Of a DNA stretch of 64,000 bases, positions 16,965 through 26,692 are shown piece after piece; position 1 is the stretch's first letter; every line of letters begins with the position of its first letter. Made by a program: the position numbers and the translations under genes. This stretch comes from Pseudomonadota bacterium (lineage in GTDB: Bacteria > Pseudomonadota > Gammaproteobacteria > Steroidobacterales > Steroidobacteraceae). Where the stretch lies: contig JAFEFN010000013.1 of NCBI GenBank assembly GCA_018240525.1, positions 124,001 through 188,000 on the forward strand, in the 5' to 3' direction. The notes beneath the pieces are model-generated. The model made no database searches. It was given only the letters and a program-made list of their open reading frames with translations, and was not told where the DNA came from.

Positions 16965-18267
16965 CGCATCTTCCGTATCGCCGGCAACAACTGACGAACC
17001 GGTAGCGGCCGGATTGGAGCCGGCACACGTAAAAGCGCGCCCCGAAGAGGTCCAGCAGGCGATCGCCCGCGCCAAGACCGAGTGGGAAAGCACCGCCGAC
17101 AGCCTACCCGTTCTGGTAAGTCTGCTGAATGAGCGTGGCCAGACCCTGCGCGTGAACCGCATCGTGGAGGTATGGCAGCTGGGCGCGGTTAAGGACGTCG
17201 TCGGCCGGGACATGCACAGGTTGCTGCACCCCGATGGCTGCGATCGCGCCTGCCTTCTAGCAGCTCAACTCCGAGAAGCTTGGAGCAGGGTCCAGCGCGG
17301 GGAACAGGTTGAGTTCGAAATCAGTGATTCCTTGCTCGATCGCACCGTCGCGGTATCACTGCGGCCAGTCGGTGATTCAGAAACGCATCCACGAACCGCC
17401 GACACCCGTGCGGTCATGGTGGTGGAGGATGTTACGCCCCTTAGGGCGGCCAGTGCGGCGCTCGAAGACCTGAACCAGAGCCTCGAAGTCCGCGTACAGA
17501 CACGCACGCGCGAGCTCGAGGATGCGAACCGTGAACTGCAGAACGAAATTGTTCGCCGCGAGCTCGCCGAGGAGGCCCTCCGTCAATCGCGCCACGAACT
17601 CGAGCTGCTGTCACAGCAACTGATCCAGGCGCAGGAGAGCGAGCGTCGCAGGATCGCCCGCGAGCTGCATGACTCGATCGGGCCAAGCCTGAGCGCTATC
17701 AAGTACTCCCTCGAACGCGGTGCCGAACTGCACCGACAAGCCCGACACGAGGATGCGCTGCCTTTGATTGCCCGCATCATCCAGCGAGTGCGCGAGGCCA
17801 TCGCCGACGTGCGCTCGATCGCCATGAACCTGCGGCCGCCGGTGCTCGATGATCTTGGCGTAGCCTCAGCGCTCGAATGGCTGTCGCGAGAGTTCGGTGA
17901 GACGTATTCGCATATCGCCGTACACACGCATATCGATGCCACCGATGCGGATATACCCTCGCACCTCGCTACCACCATCTTTCGCTCGGCGCAGGAACTG
18001 TTGAATAACGTCGCCAAGCACGCAAAGGCGAAGCATGTCTCCGTCACTCTCTCGCGCGATACCGCCAGGGTGTCACTGCTCGTGTGTGACGATGGCATCG
18101 GCCTTCCCTCGCCGAGCGCTTCCGGCTCCTTCGGCACGGGGCATGGCATTCGAAACCTGCGCGAGCGCGCCCAGATGCACGGCGGCAAGCTCACACTGAC
18201 TTCTGACCAGAAGGCAGGCACGATCGCGCGGCTGGAGTGGGCGTACGCTGCGGCGCGAGACCCTTAG
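16954..18267 (+). CDS. Cytoplasmic sensor histidine kinase (HisKA_3 type) with PAS domain
   Basis: 437 residues from a GTG start overlapping the transglycosylase by 11 bases. No transmembrane segment is visible. In order: a PAS-like sensor region (about 40-165: DSLPVLVSLLNERGQTLRVN), a coiled coil (about 165-225), the HisKA_3 phosphorylation helix with His239 in SERRRIARELHDSIGPSL, and a HATPase domain with NVAKHAKAKHV, CDDGIGLP and GHGIRNLRERA boxes. This is the NarX/LuxR-partner type of kinase and matches the response regulators at 15362 and 34543. The PAS domain suggests a soluble redox, ligand or energy-state signal; CGTQ-type cofactor residues are not evident. Confidence 0.92.
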   Translation: MSADASSVSPATTDEPVAAGLEPAHVKARPEEVQQAIARAKTEWESTADSLPVLVSLLNERGQTLRVNRIVEVWQLGAVKDVVGRDMHRLLHPDGCDRACLLAAQLREAWSRVQRGEQVEFEISDSLLDRTVAVSLRPVGDSETHPRTADTRAVMVVEDVTPLRAASAALEDLNQSLEVRVQTRTRELEDANRELQNEIVRRELAEEALRQSRHELELLSQQLIQAQESERRRIARELHDSIGPSLSAIKYSLERGAELHRQARHEDALPLIARIIQRVREAIADVRSIAMNLRPPVLDDLGVASALEWLSREFGETYSHIAVHTHIDATDADIPSHLATTIFRSAQELLNNVAKHAKAKHVSVTLSRDTARVSLLVCDDGIGLPSPSASGSFGTGHGIRNLRERAQMHGGKLTLTSDQKAGTIARLEWAYAAARDP

Positions 18268-18292
18268 GCGATACGTCTGAAGGCGCTCCTGG

Positions 18293-18889
18293 CTACCAAC
18301 CGCCCAGCTGCCGCACAAAGGCGCCGAGTGCATCCCGGCGGTCCTCCCAGAGTTCGAAGCTGAGCGTTGTGTCGGGCAGCTCTATGTGTACGTGCAGTTG
18401 CCGCGCCGCGGCCACGAACCGCAGGCTGGCAAGGTCGGTAGAGTACACGTTCGGGACGAGGTTGAAGCCCGCAGGCTGATGCACGGGCACGCCGATCCCT
18501 GCCTCGTGCGCCGAGTGCCCGACGAGCTTGAGCGGCATCACACGGTCGTCGGCCACGAGCACCACCGCGTCCGCCGGCGGGAGCGGATCGGGTCGTCGGT
18601 GTGCGTCGGCGGTGGACCAGATGTAACCGATCACCACATAGCTGACCTTACCGGCGCGGTTCACGGCCGCCGCAGCCAGGCTCACGTAGTCGCGCGCATT
18701 GGCCGCGAGGTCGCGGCGGGCATAGGCAAACACCAACGGCTTGCCCACCACCGTGATGGTCGCGGCAGTCTCTTCGTCAAGATATTCCTGTGGCTCCTTG
18801 TCGCTAGCACTTACCCCGTGCGAGACAATCCACAGGAGGAACAGTAGACCTGCGCGGCGCAGGCTCGGTACTGTGACGGGCATCTGCAC
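18293..18889 (-). CDS. Exported protein of unknown function in cytochrome operon
   Basis: 198 residues from a GTG start that shares one base with the preceding stop codon. A signal peptide is evident (RRAGLLFLLWIVSHGVSA). The mature part has no cysteines and no haem motif; VVLVADDRVMPLKLVGHSAHEAGIGVP and FELWEDRRDALGAFV are the most distinctive parts. I do not recognise the family. As the last gene of the multihaem operon it is probably a periplasmic or outer-membrane accessory of the porin-cytochrome complex, by location only. It converges with the kinase gene with a 25-base gap. Confidence 0.7.
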   Translation of the reverse strand: MQMPVTVPSLRRAGLLFLLWIVSHGVSASDKEPQEYLDEETAATITVVGKPLVFAYARRDLAANARDYVSLAAAAVNRAGKVSYVVIGYIWSTADAHRRPDPLPPADAVVLVADDRVMPLKLVGHSAHEAGIGVPVHQPAGFNLVPNVYSTDLASLRFVAAARQLHVHIELPDTTLSFELWEDRRDALGAFVRQLGGW

Positions 18890-21351
18890 TAAAAGTCGAT
18901 GCGGTAAGACATACTCGCATAGTAGCGCGTTGTATTCTGCGTCTGCACGAAAGCACCGCTCTGCAGCTGGAGCAACGCTTCACGCTGCCCCAGTTCGCCC
19001 CCTACGTCCAGCTGCAGCAGCTTGTTGTTGCGTTGGTACTCCAGGAGTACCGACGGAATATAGGTAGTTGATTTTCCCCCGTCGGCAAGCCCGCTCAAAC
19101 GATCGACGGCGAAGCGTGGCCCAATGCGCCATGACCCGGACAGGGGGAAGCGGCTATTGGTGCTAATCGAGTCGACGCGCCCTATCTCGGTATCGCTATG
19201 GGTGAGGGTCAGAACGTGAAAATCGCCCGCGCGCCATAGGCTCGAGGCGTAGAGCTGCCCTTGGTAGGTCATCAGCGTGCCGGTAGCGGGCACCGCCGCG
19301 ACACCGCCGGAGGCGGGTGTCGCGCCCGTGGACCCGGCGGTCACGATGGCACTGAAGACGAGGCGAGTGCCCAGTGGTTTGGTCGCGGTGAGGCTGTACG
19401 TCTGGGTGACCGGCGTGCGATCACGCGCCCACTGGTAGATCTCATCGTCCGTCGCCACCTGCTCCAGCTGCTTCAGATCCGTGAAGGGCTGACCAATGAG
19501 CGCATTGCGCGTCTGTAGTACCGGGGAGTTGCGCCGCTCCGCATCGATGCTCAGGCTCCAGCGCGCCGGCAACTGCATCGTCCCCAGAAGACTCGCGGTA
19601 TTGAGCGAGCGATAGAACGTGTCGTAGTCTACGACCGACACCAGCGACATGTTGGTCGCCAGGTAGCGCAGCGAGCCGCCGATCGCCTGACGATCGGTGA
19701 GGCCGCCAAACTGCTGCAGGGCGGCAAAGACGCTTGCGTCCCAGTGCGCGCCCGGAGGAGTGTAGCCGAGCGCCAGGATCTGGAATCGCTCCTGTGTCTG
19801 GGGCGAAAGGTTGAACTGCTCAACTGGAAAGCCGGCCGCCGCGTTCAGTGTCCACGACGGCTTGAACTGCCACGATACGAACATCCCGTCAAATGTACCC
19901 AGGATGCCGTCCGCGTTATATGCCTGACGCCCTGCGCGCGCGAGCACGCCCAGCGGACGGTCGAGCACCTCGACCGAGGCGAGGCTGACGCGCGTCGGAT
20001 TGTAGCCGGACACGTCCTGGCCGAAGGTCTTGTCATAGCCGGCACTCAGTCTCGCTACCCAGTCATTGCTCTCCCCGCGCCGCCGGGCCAGCAGATCGGC
20101 GTCCGTAAACAGTGCGTTCTCGTTGATCGGCTCGGCGGGCGGAACAGGCGTGTTGGTAGGCAACCCTCCGTTGCTCTGCCGCGAGCCGTCGTAGCGCGCA
20201 GTCTGTGAAAAACCCCCGTGCAGCTCCCAGCCGAGGCGTACGTCCTTGGCATCCCGGCCGGTGCGCGCTTTGGCCTCAGCTGCACGCAGGATCTTGAGAC
20301 GATATGCGACACGTCCGGCAGCCTCCCCGTTTGGGTAGCGCCGCAGGTACTCCTCGTACTCAGCCTTGGCATGAGCGAGCTGCCCGGAGCGCTCGCGCGA
20401 GAGCCCGAGCAGTTCCTGAGCTGTCGCGCGGTCGGGAAACTCGGGTTGCCGCTGCAGCTGGGTCAGGACTGCAATGGCCGTCGGGTAGTCGCGCGCACTC
20501 ATCGCCGCGCGGGCCTGCCCCAGCAGGCGCTTTAGCTGATCAGGCGGCAGGGGTGGGTCGCTGCCCATCTTCTCGACGGCCGGAGTCACGGCACCCGCCG
20601 GCGCATTGATATCAGTGGTCAACTGATCATCGCCGATGGCGAGCCACGCGCGTGGGTAGTCCCGAAGCGCGGTGGCCAGCATACGATCGGCTTCCGAACG
20701 CCGCACGATCGGACCGACGCGCAGGCGGTACCACTTCTCCCCTTCCACGGTGGTTTCGGAAACGAACACCGGTGCCTTCAGGCGGCTGCGTGCGAGCTCA
20801 ATGGCCTCCGGCGGAAAGGGTTTCGGTTGCGATTCAAGGTTGATGGCGAAGTTGCTCACCGAGTCGGCGCCCTCCCCCACCGAGATTCGGGCGCGCCCGT
20901 GGCCGTGATCTAACAGTCGCATACCCAGGCCGCGCGGATCGATGCCCTGTGCGACCACGAACCGCTCGTTGCGGCGAAAGTCCAGCGTTAGCGTGATCTG
21001 TCCCGGCGCGAGTGACTCGGCACGGGCCGCGGCGATGATATTGGCTCCGCCGGAGACCGCCGGCAGTTCGGGCGAAATCTGCGTCATCGGCCCCACGCGA
21101 CAGTCGCCGAGCGGCGCCATTTGGATGCGGACTTGCTTGCCTTCGCTGGCCGGGATGCTGTTGATGAACCGCATCGAGCAGTTGAACAGAATGGCGATAT
21201 CGACCTGCTCGTCGCGCTCGGTGACGGCGATGACGTCGAAGAGCTTCAGCGGGCCCGTCGGGACTAGCTGCGCGCGGGCTGCCCCTGCGTCCAAGGCGCT
21301 GAGGAACAGATACGAGAGGATGAGCCCACGTTCAATGCTTGAACGCGGCAT
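18889..21351 (-). CDS. Outer-membrane beta-barrel (porin) with SPOR and TPR regions, partner of multihaem cytochromes
   Basis: The start at 21351 opens a signal peptide (MPRSSIERGLILSYLFLSAL...GAARA) and overlaps the cytochrome gene by 20 bases; the longer frame runs into that gene. The protein has 820 residues. A periplasmic N-terminal region is followed by a SPOR-like domain (about 193-241: VEGEKWYRLRVGPIVRRSEA), TPR-like helices (about 274-359) and a C-terminal barrel (about 371-820). The barrel has alternating strands and ends in the aromatic outer-membrane signature YYASMSYRIDF. Its position directly after two large cytochromes fits a porin that sheathes a haem wire. It is not a sequence match to MtrB that I can verify. 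Confidence 0.82.
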   Translation of the reverse strand: MPRSSIERGLILSYLFLSALDAGAARAQLVPTGPLKLFDVIAVTERDEQVDIAILFNCSMRFINSIPASEGKQVRIQMAPLGDCRVGPMTQISPELPAVSGGANIIAAARAESLAPGQITLTLDFRRNERFVVAQGIDPRGLGMRLLDHGHGRARISVGEGADSVSNFAINLESQPKPFPPEAIELARSRLKAPVFVSETTVEGEKWYRLRVGPIVRRSEADRMLATALRDYPRAWLAIGDDQLTTDINAPAGAVTPAVEKMGSDPPLPPDQLKRLLGQARAAMSARDYPTAIAVLTQLQRQPEFPDRATAQELLGLSRERSGQLAHAKAEYEEYLRRYPNGEAAGRVAYRLKILRAAEAKARTGRDAKDVRLGWELHGGFSQTARYDGSRQSNGGLPTNTPVPPAEPINENALFTDADLLARRRGESNDWVARLSAGYDKTFGQDVSGYNPTRVSLASVEVLDRPLGVLARAGRQAYNADGILGTFDGMFVSWQFKPSWTLNAAAGFPVEQFNLSPQTQERFQILALGYTPPGAHWDASVFAALQQFGGLTDRQAIGGSLRYLATNMSLVSVVDYDTFYRSLNTASLLGTMQLPARWSLSIDAERRNSPVLQTRNALIGQPFTDLKQLEQVATDDEIYQWARDRTPVTQTYSLTATKPLGTRLVFSAIVTAGSTGATPASGGVAAVPATGTLMTYQGQLYASSLWRAGDFHVLTLTHSDTEIGRVDSISTNSRFPLSGSWRIGPRFAVDRLSGLADGGKSTTYIPSVLLEYQRNNKLLQLDVGGELGQREALLQLQSGAFVQTQNTTRYYASMSYRIDF

Positions 21352-24300
21352 CAGAGACTCGATGGTACGGGCCTGGCTTGCTCTTTGCGATCTTAGACTG
21401 TGTCGGGTCGCTGTATACGTGGCAGGCGCCGGTGCAGTTGGCAAGCTCGCTCACCGCGTACATCTCGCCGTTGACAACCTTCGGGTGCGCCGCGGGACGG
21501 AAGTCGCGCGCATGACAGCCCGCGCACGTGCCAGCTTCGGCGGGCATGGCGTAGGGGACCTGTTCGCTGCCGGTCGTATGACAACTGACGCAGCTCAGCG
21601 CCTTGCGATGCGTTCCGGGATAGGCAGCGCTGGCATGCCGGAAGTGCAGGACATCCCAGTCGGGGTACGTATGGCAGGTTCGGCAGTCCAGTCGAGTCGT
21701 GAGGTGCCCCGCGCCGATCCCGAGGGCGGCTATGTTGTTGTGGCAGGACGTGCAGCTGGTGGTGAGCGCCGTATGGTCAACTTTCGCCGGCCGCCAGCCG
21801 AGAGTGCCGTGGCAAGTATCGCATTGCTGCGTAGTCGGCACGTGCGCGCGCGGCAGGCCAATCGCCTGCACCGAGTTATGGCAGCTGTTGCAACTGTGCG
21901 GCAACACCGCGGCATGGTCGAAGCGCGCGGGAGTCCAGGCATTGGTCGTATGGCAGCGCTCGCACCCGGCACTCGTCGGCAGATGCCGTGCCGGCTTGCC
22001 CGTCGCCGTGGTGCCGTTGTGGCAGCCGGCGCAGGCGCCGCGCACCTGCGAGTGGTCGATCGCACGCAGTGGCAGCCACGCGAGCATGGTGTGGCAGGCC
22101 TGGCAGTTGTCGCTGGCCACGATGTGCCCGGCGGGTTTGCCAGTGGCTGCACTGCCCGCATGGCAACTGACGCAACTGCGACCTGAAGCGGGCGGATGCC
22201 CGAGCGACGCCTCCGCACCGCTGCCGGTGCTGAGCACCGCACCGCCGACCAGTGCCCTGCTGCCCGGGCCGCCCACCGTCGGACGCGGCGCGGGTACGCC
22301 ACTGCGCGCATTCGTGGTGCCGCTCGTCGCGGTCGCAGCGGTCGTCGTGCGGCCGATCACGGGTCGCACCGCGAACTTATCGCGAGAAGTGTGGCAGCCG
22401 GAGCCGTTGCAGTCCTGTCCGGGGTGGTGATCCGGGCCATCCCGGACCCACAGCCTGACGCCGGTATTGGTCTTCCACTTCATGCCGTACTCATGACAGC
22501 TCATGCATTTCATGGACGTCACGTAGGCGTGCTTCATGACCGTGCCGGAGAATGTCGTGAAGGCGCTGGGGGAGTGGCACAGTTCACAGGCAATGGCGGC
22601 CGTGCCGTTCGGCGGGACCGCGGGGATGTGGCCCGTGGCGCCCGACGGTGGCTGGACCAGGGTGGGCGGCGCCATGTTGTAGAAGCTCAATCCATAGGCG
22701 TGGCATTGCGCGCAGTTGCCGGTGATGCCCTTGTGGCCGGTTGCCCCCATCACATACAGGGCGTAGTTGCCGGCGGTTGTGTGGCACTGCGCGCACGGAG
22801 CACTCGTGGGGATGTGATTCGCCGGCTTGACCGCGCTGGTAACGTTGCTTGTGAAGGTCGGCGTCGTCGTATGGCAGCCGTTGCAGTCGCCACTGGTCGG
22901 GTGTGCCTTGTCGAGCGCAGTGGGCCGCGAGTCCCCGGCCGTGGTGGCGGTACTGGCGACCATGCCCGCATACGGTGCCGTCTCGTGACAGGTCTGGCAG
23001 CCGCTGACCGCGCTGGCAATCGTGGTATGACCGGCGACCGTCAGCGTCGGCGCCGACACGTTTGCCGAGCCGATCTTGAAGCCGCCCGGATTGACGTTCG
23101 TGGTGGTGTGACAGCCCGAGCCGTTGCAGTCCAGCGATCCGATCGGGAAGTGATTTGACGGGGTTGAGACGATGACGATGTTTGCAAACGTATTTGCCAC
23201 GGTGGGTGCGTGGCAAGCGAGACACTTCGTCACCCCCTGGTGCACGCCTGTCACCGAATAGGCCGAGTAGTTGCCGGGGGTGGTATGGCACTGCGTGCAT
23301 GCCGCAGTGGTCGGGATGTGATTCGCGGGCTTGGCGCCCGCTGACTGGTTGGTCGCGAACGTTGGGGTAGTCGTATGACAGCCGCCACAGTCCCCGGTCG
23401 TCGGATGCGCCTTGTCGAGTGCGGTTGGGCGCGAGTCACCCGCTGCGGTGGCGGAGCTCGCAATCATGCCCGCATACAGTGCACTTTCATGGCAGGTCTG
23501 GCAGGAACTGACCGCGGCAGCGATCGTGGTGTGCCCCGCAACGGTCAGCGTCGGGGTGCTGATGCTCGGGTTGCCGAGCTTGAAGCCCCCGGGATTGACG
23601 TTGTTGATCGTATGGCATCCCGAACCGTTGCAATCGAGCGAGCCGATCGGGAAGTGGTTCGAAGGCGTCGAGACGATGGTGATGTTCGCAAACGTGCCGG
23701 CCACCGCCGGCGCGTGGCAGGTGAGGCACTTTGTGGCGCCCTGGTGGGTGCCCGTCACCGAGTAAAGTGCAAAATTGCCTGCCGTCGTGTGGCACTGGGC
23801 ACACGCGGCCGTAGTGGGAATATGGTTGGCGGGCTTGGCGTTGCCCGTCTGGTTGTTCGCGAACGTCGGCGTCGTGGTGTGGCAGCCGTTGCAGTCCCCG
23901 GTGGTGGGGTGCGCCTTGTCCAGCGCCGTGGGACGCGAGTCGCCGGCCGTGGTCGCGGTGCTGGCGAGCATACCCACGTAGGGGGCGGTTTCGTGACAGG
24001 TCTGGCAGCCGGTCACTGCCGCCGCGACCGTGGTATGGCCGGCAACATTAAGAGTCGGCGTCCCTATGCTCGCGGCGCCCAGCCGGAAGCCGCCCGTGTT
24101 GACGTTTTTGGTGGTGTGGCAACCGGACCCGTTGCAATCGAGATTGCCGATCGGGAAGTGATTCGCGGGCGTCGAGACGATCGTGACATTCACGAACGTG
24201 TTGGCCACCGTCGGCGCATGGCACGTCAGGCACCCCGTGACGCCCTGATGCACGCCCGTTACCGAGTACACCGCAAAATTGCCCGCAGTGGTATGGCACT

Positions 24301-26680
24301 GCGCACAGACGGCAGTGGTTGGGATGTGGTTCGCCGGCTTAGGTGCCGTCGGAAGCAGGTTAGTGGCGAATGTTGGCGTCGTGACGTGGCAGTTTCCACA
24401 GTCACCGGTGGCCGGGTGCTTTGAGTCGAATGCAGTCGGGCGCGAGTCCGCCGCGGTGCTGGCGCTGCTGGGTAGCATGCCGGCATAGCCGGCACTCTCG
24501 TGGCAGGCCGCGCATGCCGGAACCGCGGCGCCAACAGTTGCGTGCCCGGCGACATTGAGCGTGGGGCTGGAAATATTGGCCGCGCCAAGCTTAAAGCCGC
24601 CCGCGCTCACGTTGGCCGTGGTGTGGCAGCCCGAGCCGTTGCAATCGAGGCTACCGATAGGGATGTGGTTCGCCGGGGTCGAGACGATGGTGACATTGTC
24701 GAAGGTCGTCGCCACCGCCGGCGCATGACAACTGAGGCAGCTCGTGACGCCCTGGTGCGTACCGGTCACCGAGTACAGCGCATAGTTCCCGACAGTTGTA
24801 TGGCACTGGGCGCAGGGAGCGCTGGTCGGGATGTGGTTTGCGGGCTTGCCACTTTGGGTGACGTTGGCGGCAAACGTCGGCGTGGTCGTGTGGCAACCGC
24901 CGCAGTCTCCGCTGGTCGGGTGTGACTTGTCGAGCGCAGTCGGCCGCGAGTCGCCGGCCGTGCTGGCAGTGCTCGCCAGCATGCCTGCGAACGCCGCGCT
25001 CTCGTGACAGGTCTGGCATGCCGCTACGGCGGCTGCCACGGTGCTGTGCCCTGCCACGCTCAGAGTCGGCACCGTGATACTGGCCGTGCCGATTTTGAAG
25101 CCCCCGGCGTTGACGTTCTTCGTGCTGTGACAACCCGAACCGCTGCAGTCGAGGCTGCCGATCGGGATGTGATTCCCGGGCGTGGTGACCATCGTGACGT
25201 TGGCGAACGGGCCGACGTTTTGTGCGTGGCAGCTGAGGCACTCGGTCACGCCCTGGTGCGTCCCAACCACGGAGTACACCGAGGTGTCTCCCGTTGTATG
25301 GCACTGGGTGCAGGGCGCGGTGGTCGGGATATGGTTGGCGGGCTTGCTGCCGCTGACCACGTTGGTGGTGAAGGTGGGCGTGGTCGTATGACAACCGCCG
25401 CAGTCACCGGTGGTCGGGTGGTTCTTGTCGAACGCCGTGGGCCGAGAGTCCCCTGCGGCACTCGAGCTGCTCGGCAGCATACCGACGTACGGCGCGTTCT
25501 CGTGGCAGGTCTGGCAGGCAGGGACCGCCCCGGCGACCGTGCTGTGGCCAGCAATGTTCAGGGTCGGGGTCGCAAGGCTGGCGGCGCCGATCTTGAAGCC
25601 GCCGGGATTCACGTTCGTTGCACTGTGGCAACCGGCACCGTTGCAATCCAGCGTCCCGACCGGAATGTGATTGCCCGGCATCGAGACGATGGTGACGTTG
25701 GCGAACGGACCGGTACCAGGTCCATGGCAGCTCAGGCATGCGGTCGCGCCCTGGTGCACACCGGCAACGGAATACTGCGAGTAATTTCCCGGGGTCGTGT
25801 GGCACTGCGAACACGGCGCGTTGGTCGGAATGTGGTTCGCCGGGCGCAGCGCACTGCTACCGAAAGAGGTAGTGTCGTGACATTGCACGCAGTCGCCCGT
25901 GGCGGGATGGTTCTTGTCGAGGGTGGCATTAGGTCTGGAATCGTGGGCAGCTGTGCTTGTGCTTGGGGTCATCCCGAGGAATGCCGCAGTCTCGTGACAG
26001 CTTGCGCAGGTCAGCGCCGTCACCGCCAGGTGGTTTATCGTCGTGCCCGCAAATGACACAAAGTTGGTGGGCGAATGGCACCCTTCGCAGGGGGTGCTGC
26101 CGACAGGGATATGGTTCGCGGGCATGCCCTTCGCGGCCACGCCGTTGTGGCACGAAGCGCAGTTGCCCGTCACTCCCTGGTGCGTGAACACTGCCCCTGC
26201 CCACGTCAACGTCGAGTGGCAGGCATCGCACTCCAGGTCCGTAACGATGTGGGTCGGGCCCTTACCCTGTGCCTGCACGCCGTTGTGGCAGGTGGAGCAG
26301 CTGCCGCGTGCTTGGGTGTGGTCGAAATTGACCGCGGGACTCCAGCCGATTGCGGTGTGGCAGGCGTCGCACTGATCCGTGGACAGGATGTGGTTCGCCG
26401 GCTTCGCCGACGCCCGCACTTCCGTGCCGATGCCATGGCAGGCGCCGCAGGCATGCGACGTTCCCTTGAAGATCGCGTTGGCGTGACATGACTCGCAGGG
26501 CAAGTCACGGTGCCGGCCGATAAGCTCGAAGCTCGTCGTGGTGTGGTCAAAGCTTGGGCGTGAGGCCGGTGCGGCGTGCGCTCCCAAAGGCTGCAGCAAC
26601 CCGAACCCAAGCAGAAGCACCAGCCGCAAGCCAAGGCTGCGCCAATCGATCTTCTGCCATGCTGTCGTACCCTGCCGCAT
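21332..26680 (-). CDS. Giant multihaem cytochrome c with about 55 haem motifs
   Basis: 1782 residues with a Sec signal peptide (...LLQPLGAHA). I count 47 CXXCH motifs, seven CX4CH motifs (CNGSGCH and variants) and one CX3CH (CTGACH), 55 candidate c-haem sites. The N-terminal part (about 55-230) and C-terminal part (from about 1450) carry CXXCH pairs spaced as in cytochrome c3/NrfB-like modules. Residues about 232-1320 are seven tandem units of 163-169 residues, each with five haem motifs. A Ser/Thr/Gly-rich linker (about 1385-1440) separates repeats from the tail. There are no transmembrane helices after the signal. It is probably the long outer or extracellular electron wire, assembled by Ccm and held by the porin next door. 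Motif count is direct; location and electron direction are inferred. Confidence 0.93.
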   Translation of the reverse strand: MRQGTTAWQKIDWRSLGLRLVLLLGFGLLQPLGAHAAPASRPSFDHTTTSFELIGRHRDLPCESCHANAIFKGTSHACGACHGIGTEVRASAKPANHILSTDQCDACHTAIGWSPAVNFDHTQARGSCSTCHNGVQAQGKGPTHIVTDLECDACHSTLTWAGAVFTHQGVTGNCASCHNGVAAKGMPANHIPVGSTPCEGCHSPTNFVSFAGTTINHLAVTALTCASCHETAAFLGMTPSTSTAAHDSRPNATLDKNHPATGDCVQCHDTTSFGSSALRPANHIPTNAPCSQCHTTPGNYSQYSVAGVHQGATACLSCHGPGTGPFANVTIVSMPGNHIPVGTLDCNGAGCHSATNVNPGGFKIGAASLATPTLNIAGHSTVAGAVPACQTCHENAPYVGMLPSSSSAAGDSRPTAFDKNHPTTGDCGGCHTTTPTFTTNVVSGSKPANHIPTTAPCTQCHTTGDTSVYSVVGTHQGVTECLSCHAQNVGPFANVTMVTTPGNHIPIGSLDCSGSGCHSTKNVNAGGFKIGTASITVPTLSVAGHSTVAAAVAACQTCHESAAFAGMLASTASTAGDSRPTALDKSHPTSGDCGGCHTTTPTFAANVTQSGKPANHIPTSAPCAQCHTTVGNYALYSVTGTHQGVTSCLSCHAPAVATTFDNVTIVSTPANHIPIGSLDCNGSGCHTTANVSAGGFKLGAANISSPTLNVAGHATVGAAVPACAACHESAGYAGMLPSSASTAADSRPTAFDSKHPATGDCGNCHVTTPTFATNLLPTAPKPANHIPTTAVCAQCHTTAGNFAVYSVTGVHQGVTGCLTCHAPTVANTFVNVTIVSTPANHFPIGNLDCNGSGCHTTKNVNTGGFRLGAASIGTPTLNVAGHTTVAAAVTGCQTCHETAPYVGMLASTATTAGDSRPTALDKAHPTTGDCNGCHTTTPTFANNQTGNAKPANHIPTTAACAQCHTTAGNFALYSVTGTHQGATKCLTCHAPAVAGTFANITIVSTPSNHFPIGSLDCNGSGCHTINNVNPGGFKLGNPSISTPTLTVAGHTTIAAAVSSCQTCHESALYAGMIASSATAAGDSRPTALDKAHPTTGDCGGCHTTTPTFATNQSAGAKPANHIPTTAACTQCHTTPGNYSAYSVTGVHQGVTKCLACHAPTVANTFANIVIVSTPSNHFPIGSLDCNGSGCHTTTNVNPGGFKIGSANVSAPTLTVAGHTTIASAVSGCQTCHETAPYAGMVASTATTAGDSRPTALDKAHPTSGDCNGCHTTTPTFTSNVTSAVKPANHIPTSAPCAQCHTTAGNYALYVMGATGHKGITGNCAQCHAYGLSFYNMAPPTLVQPPSGATGHIPAVPPNGTAAIACELCHSPSAFTTFSGTVMKHAYVTSMKCMSCHEYGMKWKTNTGVRLWVRDGPDHHPGQDCNGSGCHTSRDKFAVRPVIGRTTTAATATSGTTNARSGVPAPRPTVGGPGSRALVGGAVLSTGSGAEASLGHPPASGRSCVSCHAGSAATGKPAGHIVASDNCQACHTMLAWLPLRAIDHSQVRGACAGCHNGTTATGKPARHLPTSAGCERCHTTNAWTPARFDHAAVLPHSCNSCHNSVQAIGLPRAHVPTTQQCDTCHGTLGWRPAKVDHTALTTSCTSCHNNIAALGIGAGHLTTRLDCRTCHTYPDWDVLHFRHASAAYPGTHRKALSCVSCHTTGSEQVPYAMPAEAGTCAGCHARDFRPAAHPKVVNGEMYAVSELANCTGACHVYSDPTQSKIAKSKPGPYHRVSDAAFKH
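22720..25987 (-). repeat. Seven in-gene tandem repeats of about 0.5 kb
   Basis: The first CXXCH of the seven units begins at 25891, 25402, 24904, 24400, 23893, 23389 and 22885 (residues 264, 427, 593, 761, 930, 1098, 1266). The periods are 489, 498, 504, 507, 504 and 504 bases. Each unit has GDCxxCHTTTPTF, KPANHIPT, CxxCHTT, HQG, CLxCHAP, FPIGSLDCNGSGCH, NPGGFKIG, a GH(S/T)T segment and CQTCHE; the seventh diverges after its second haem. The coding repeats indicate internal amplification. Confidence 0.95.
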
Positions 26681-26692
26681 CCGGTTGTGGCG

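Noticed and set aside
22720..25987. The regular 0.5-kb repeats as a CRISPR array or satellite
   Set aside because: Repeats are in-frame coding units of about 165 residues with conserved haem motifs, not short repeats with unique spacers.
22196..26056. Several 240-350-codon frames antisense to the 55-haem cytochrome
   Set aside because: They are mirror images of the tandem repeats and lack start signals or recognisable domains.
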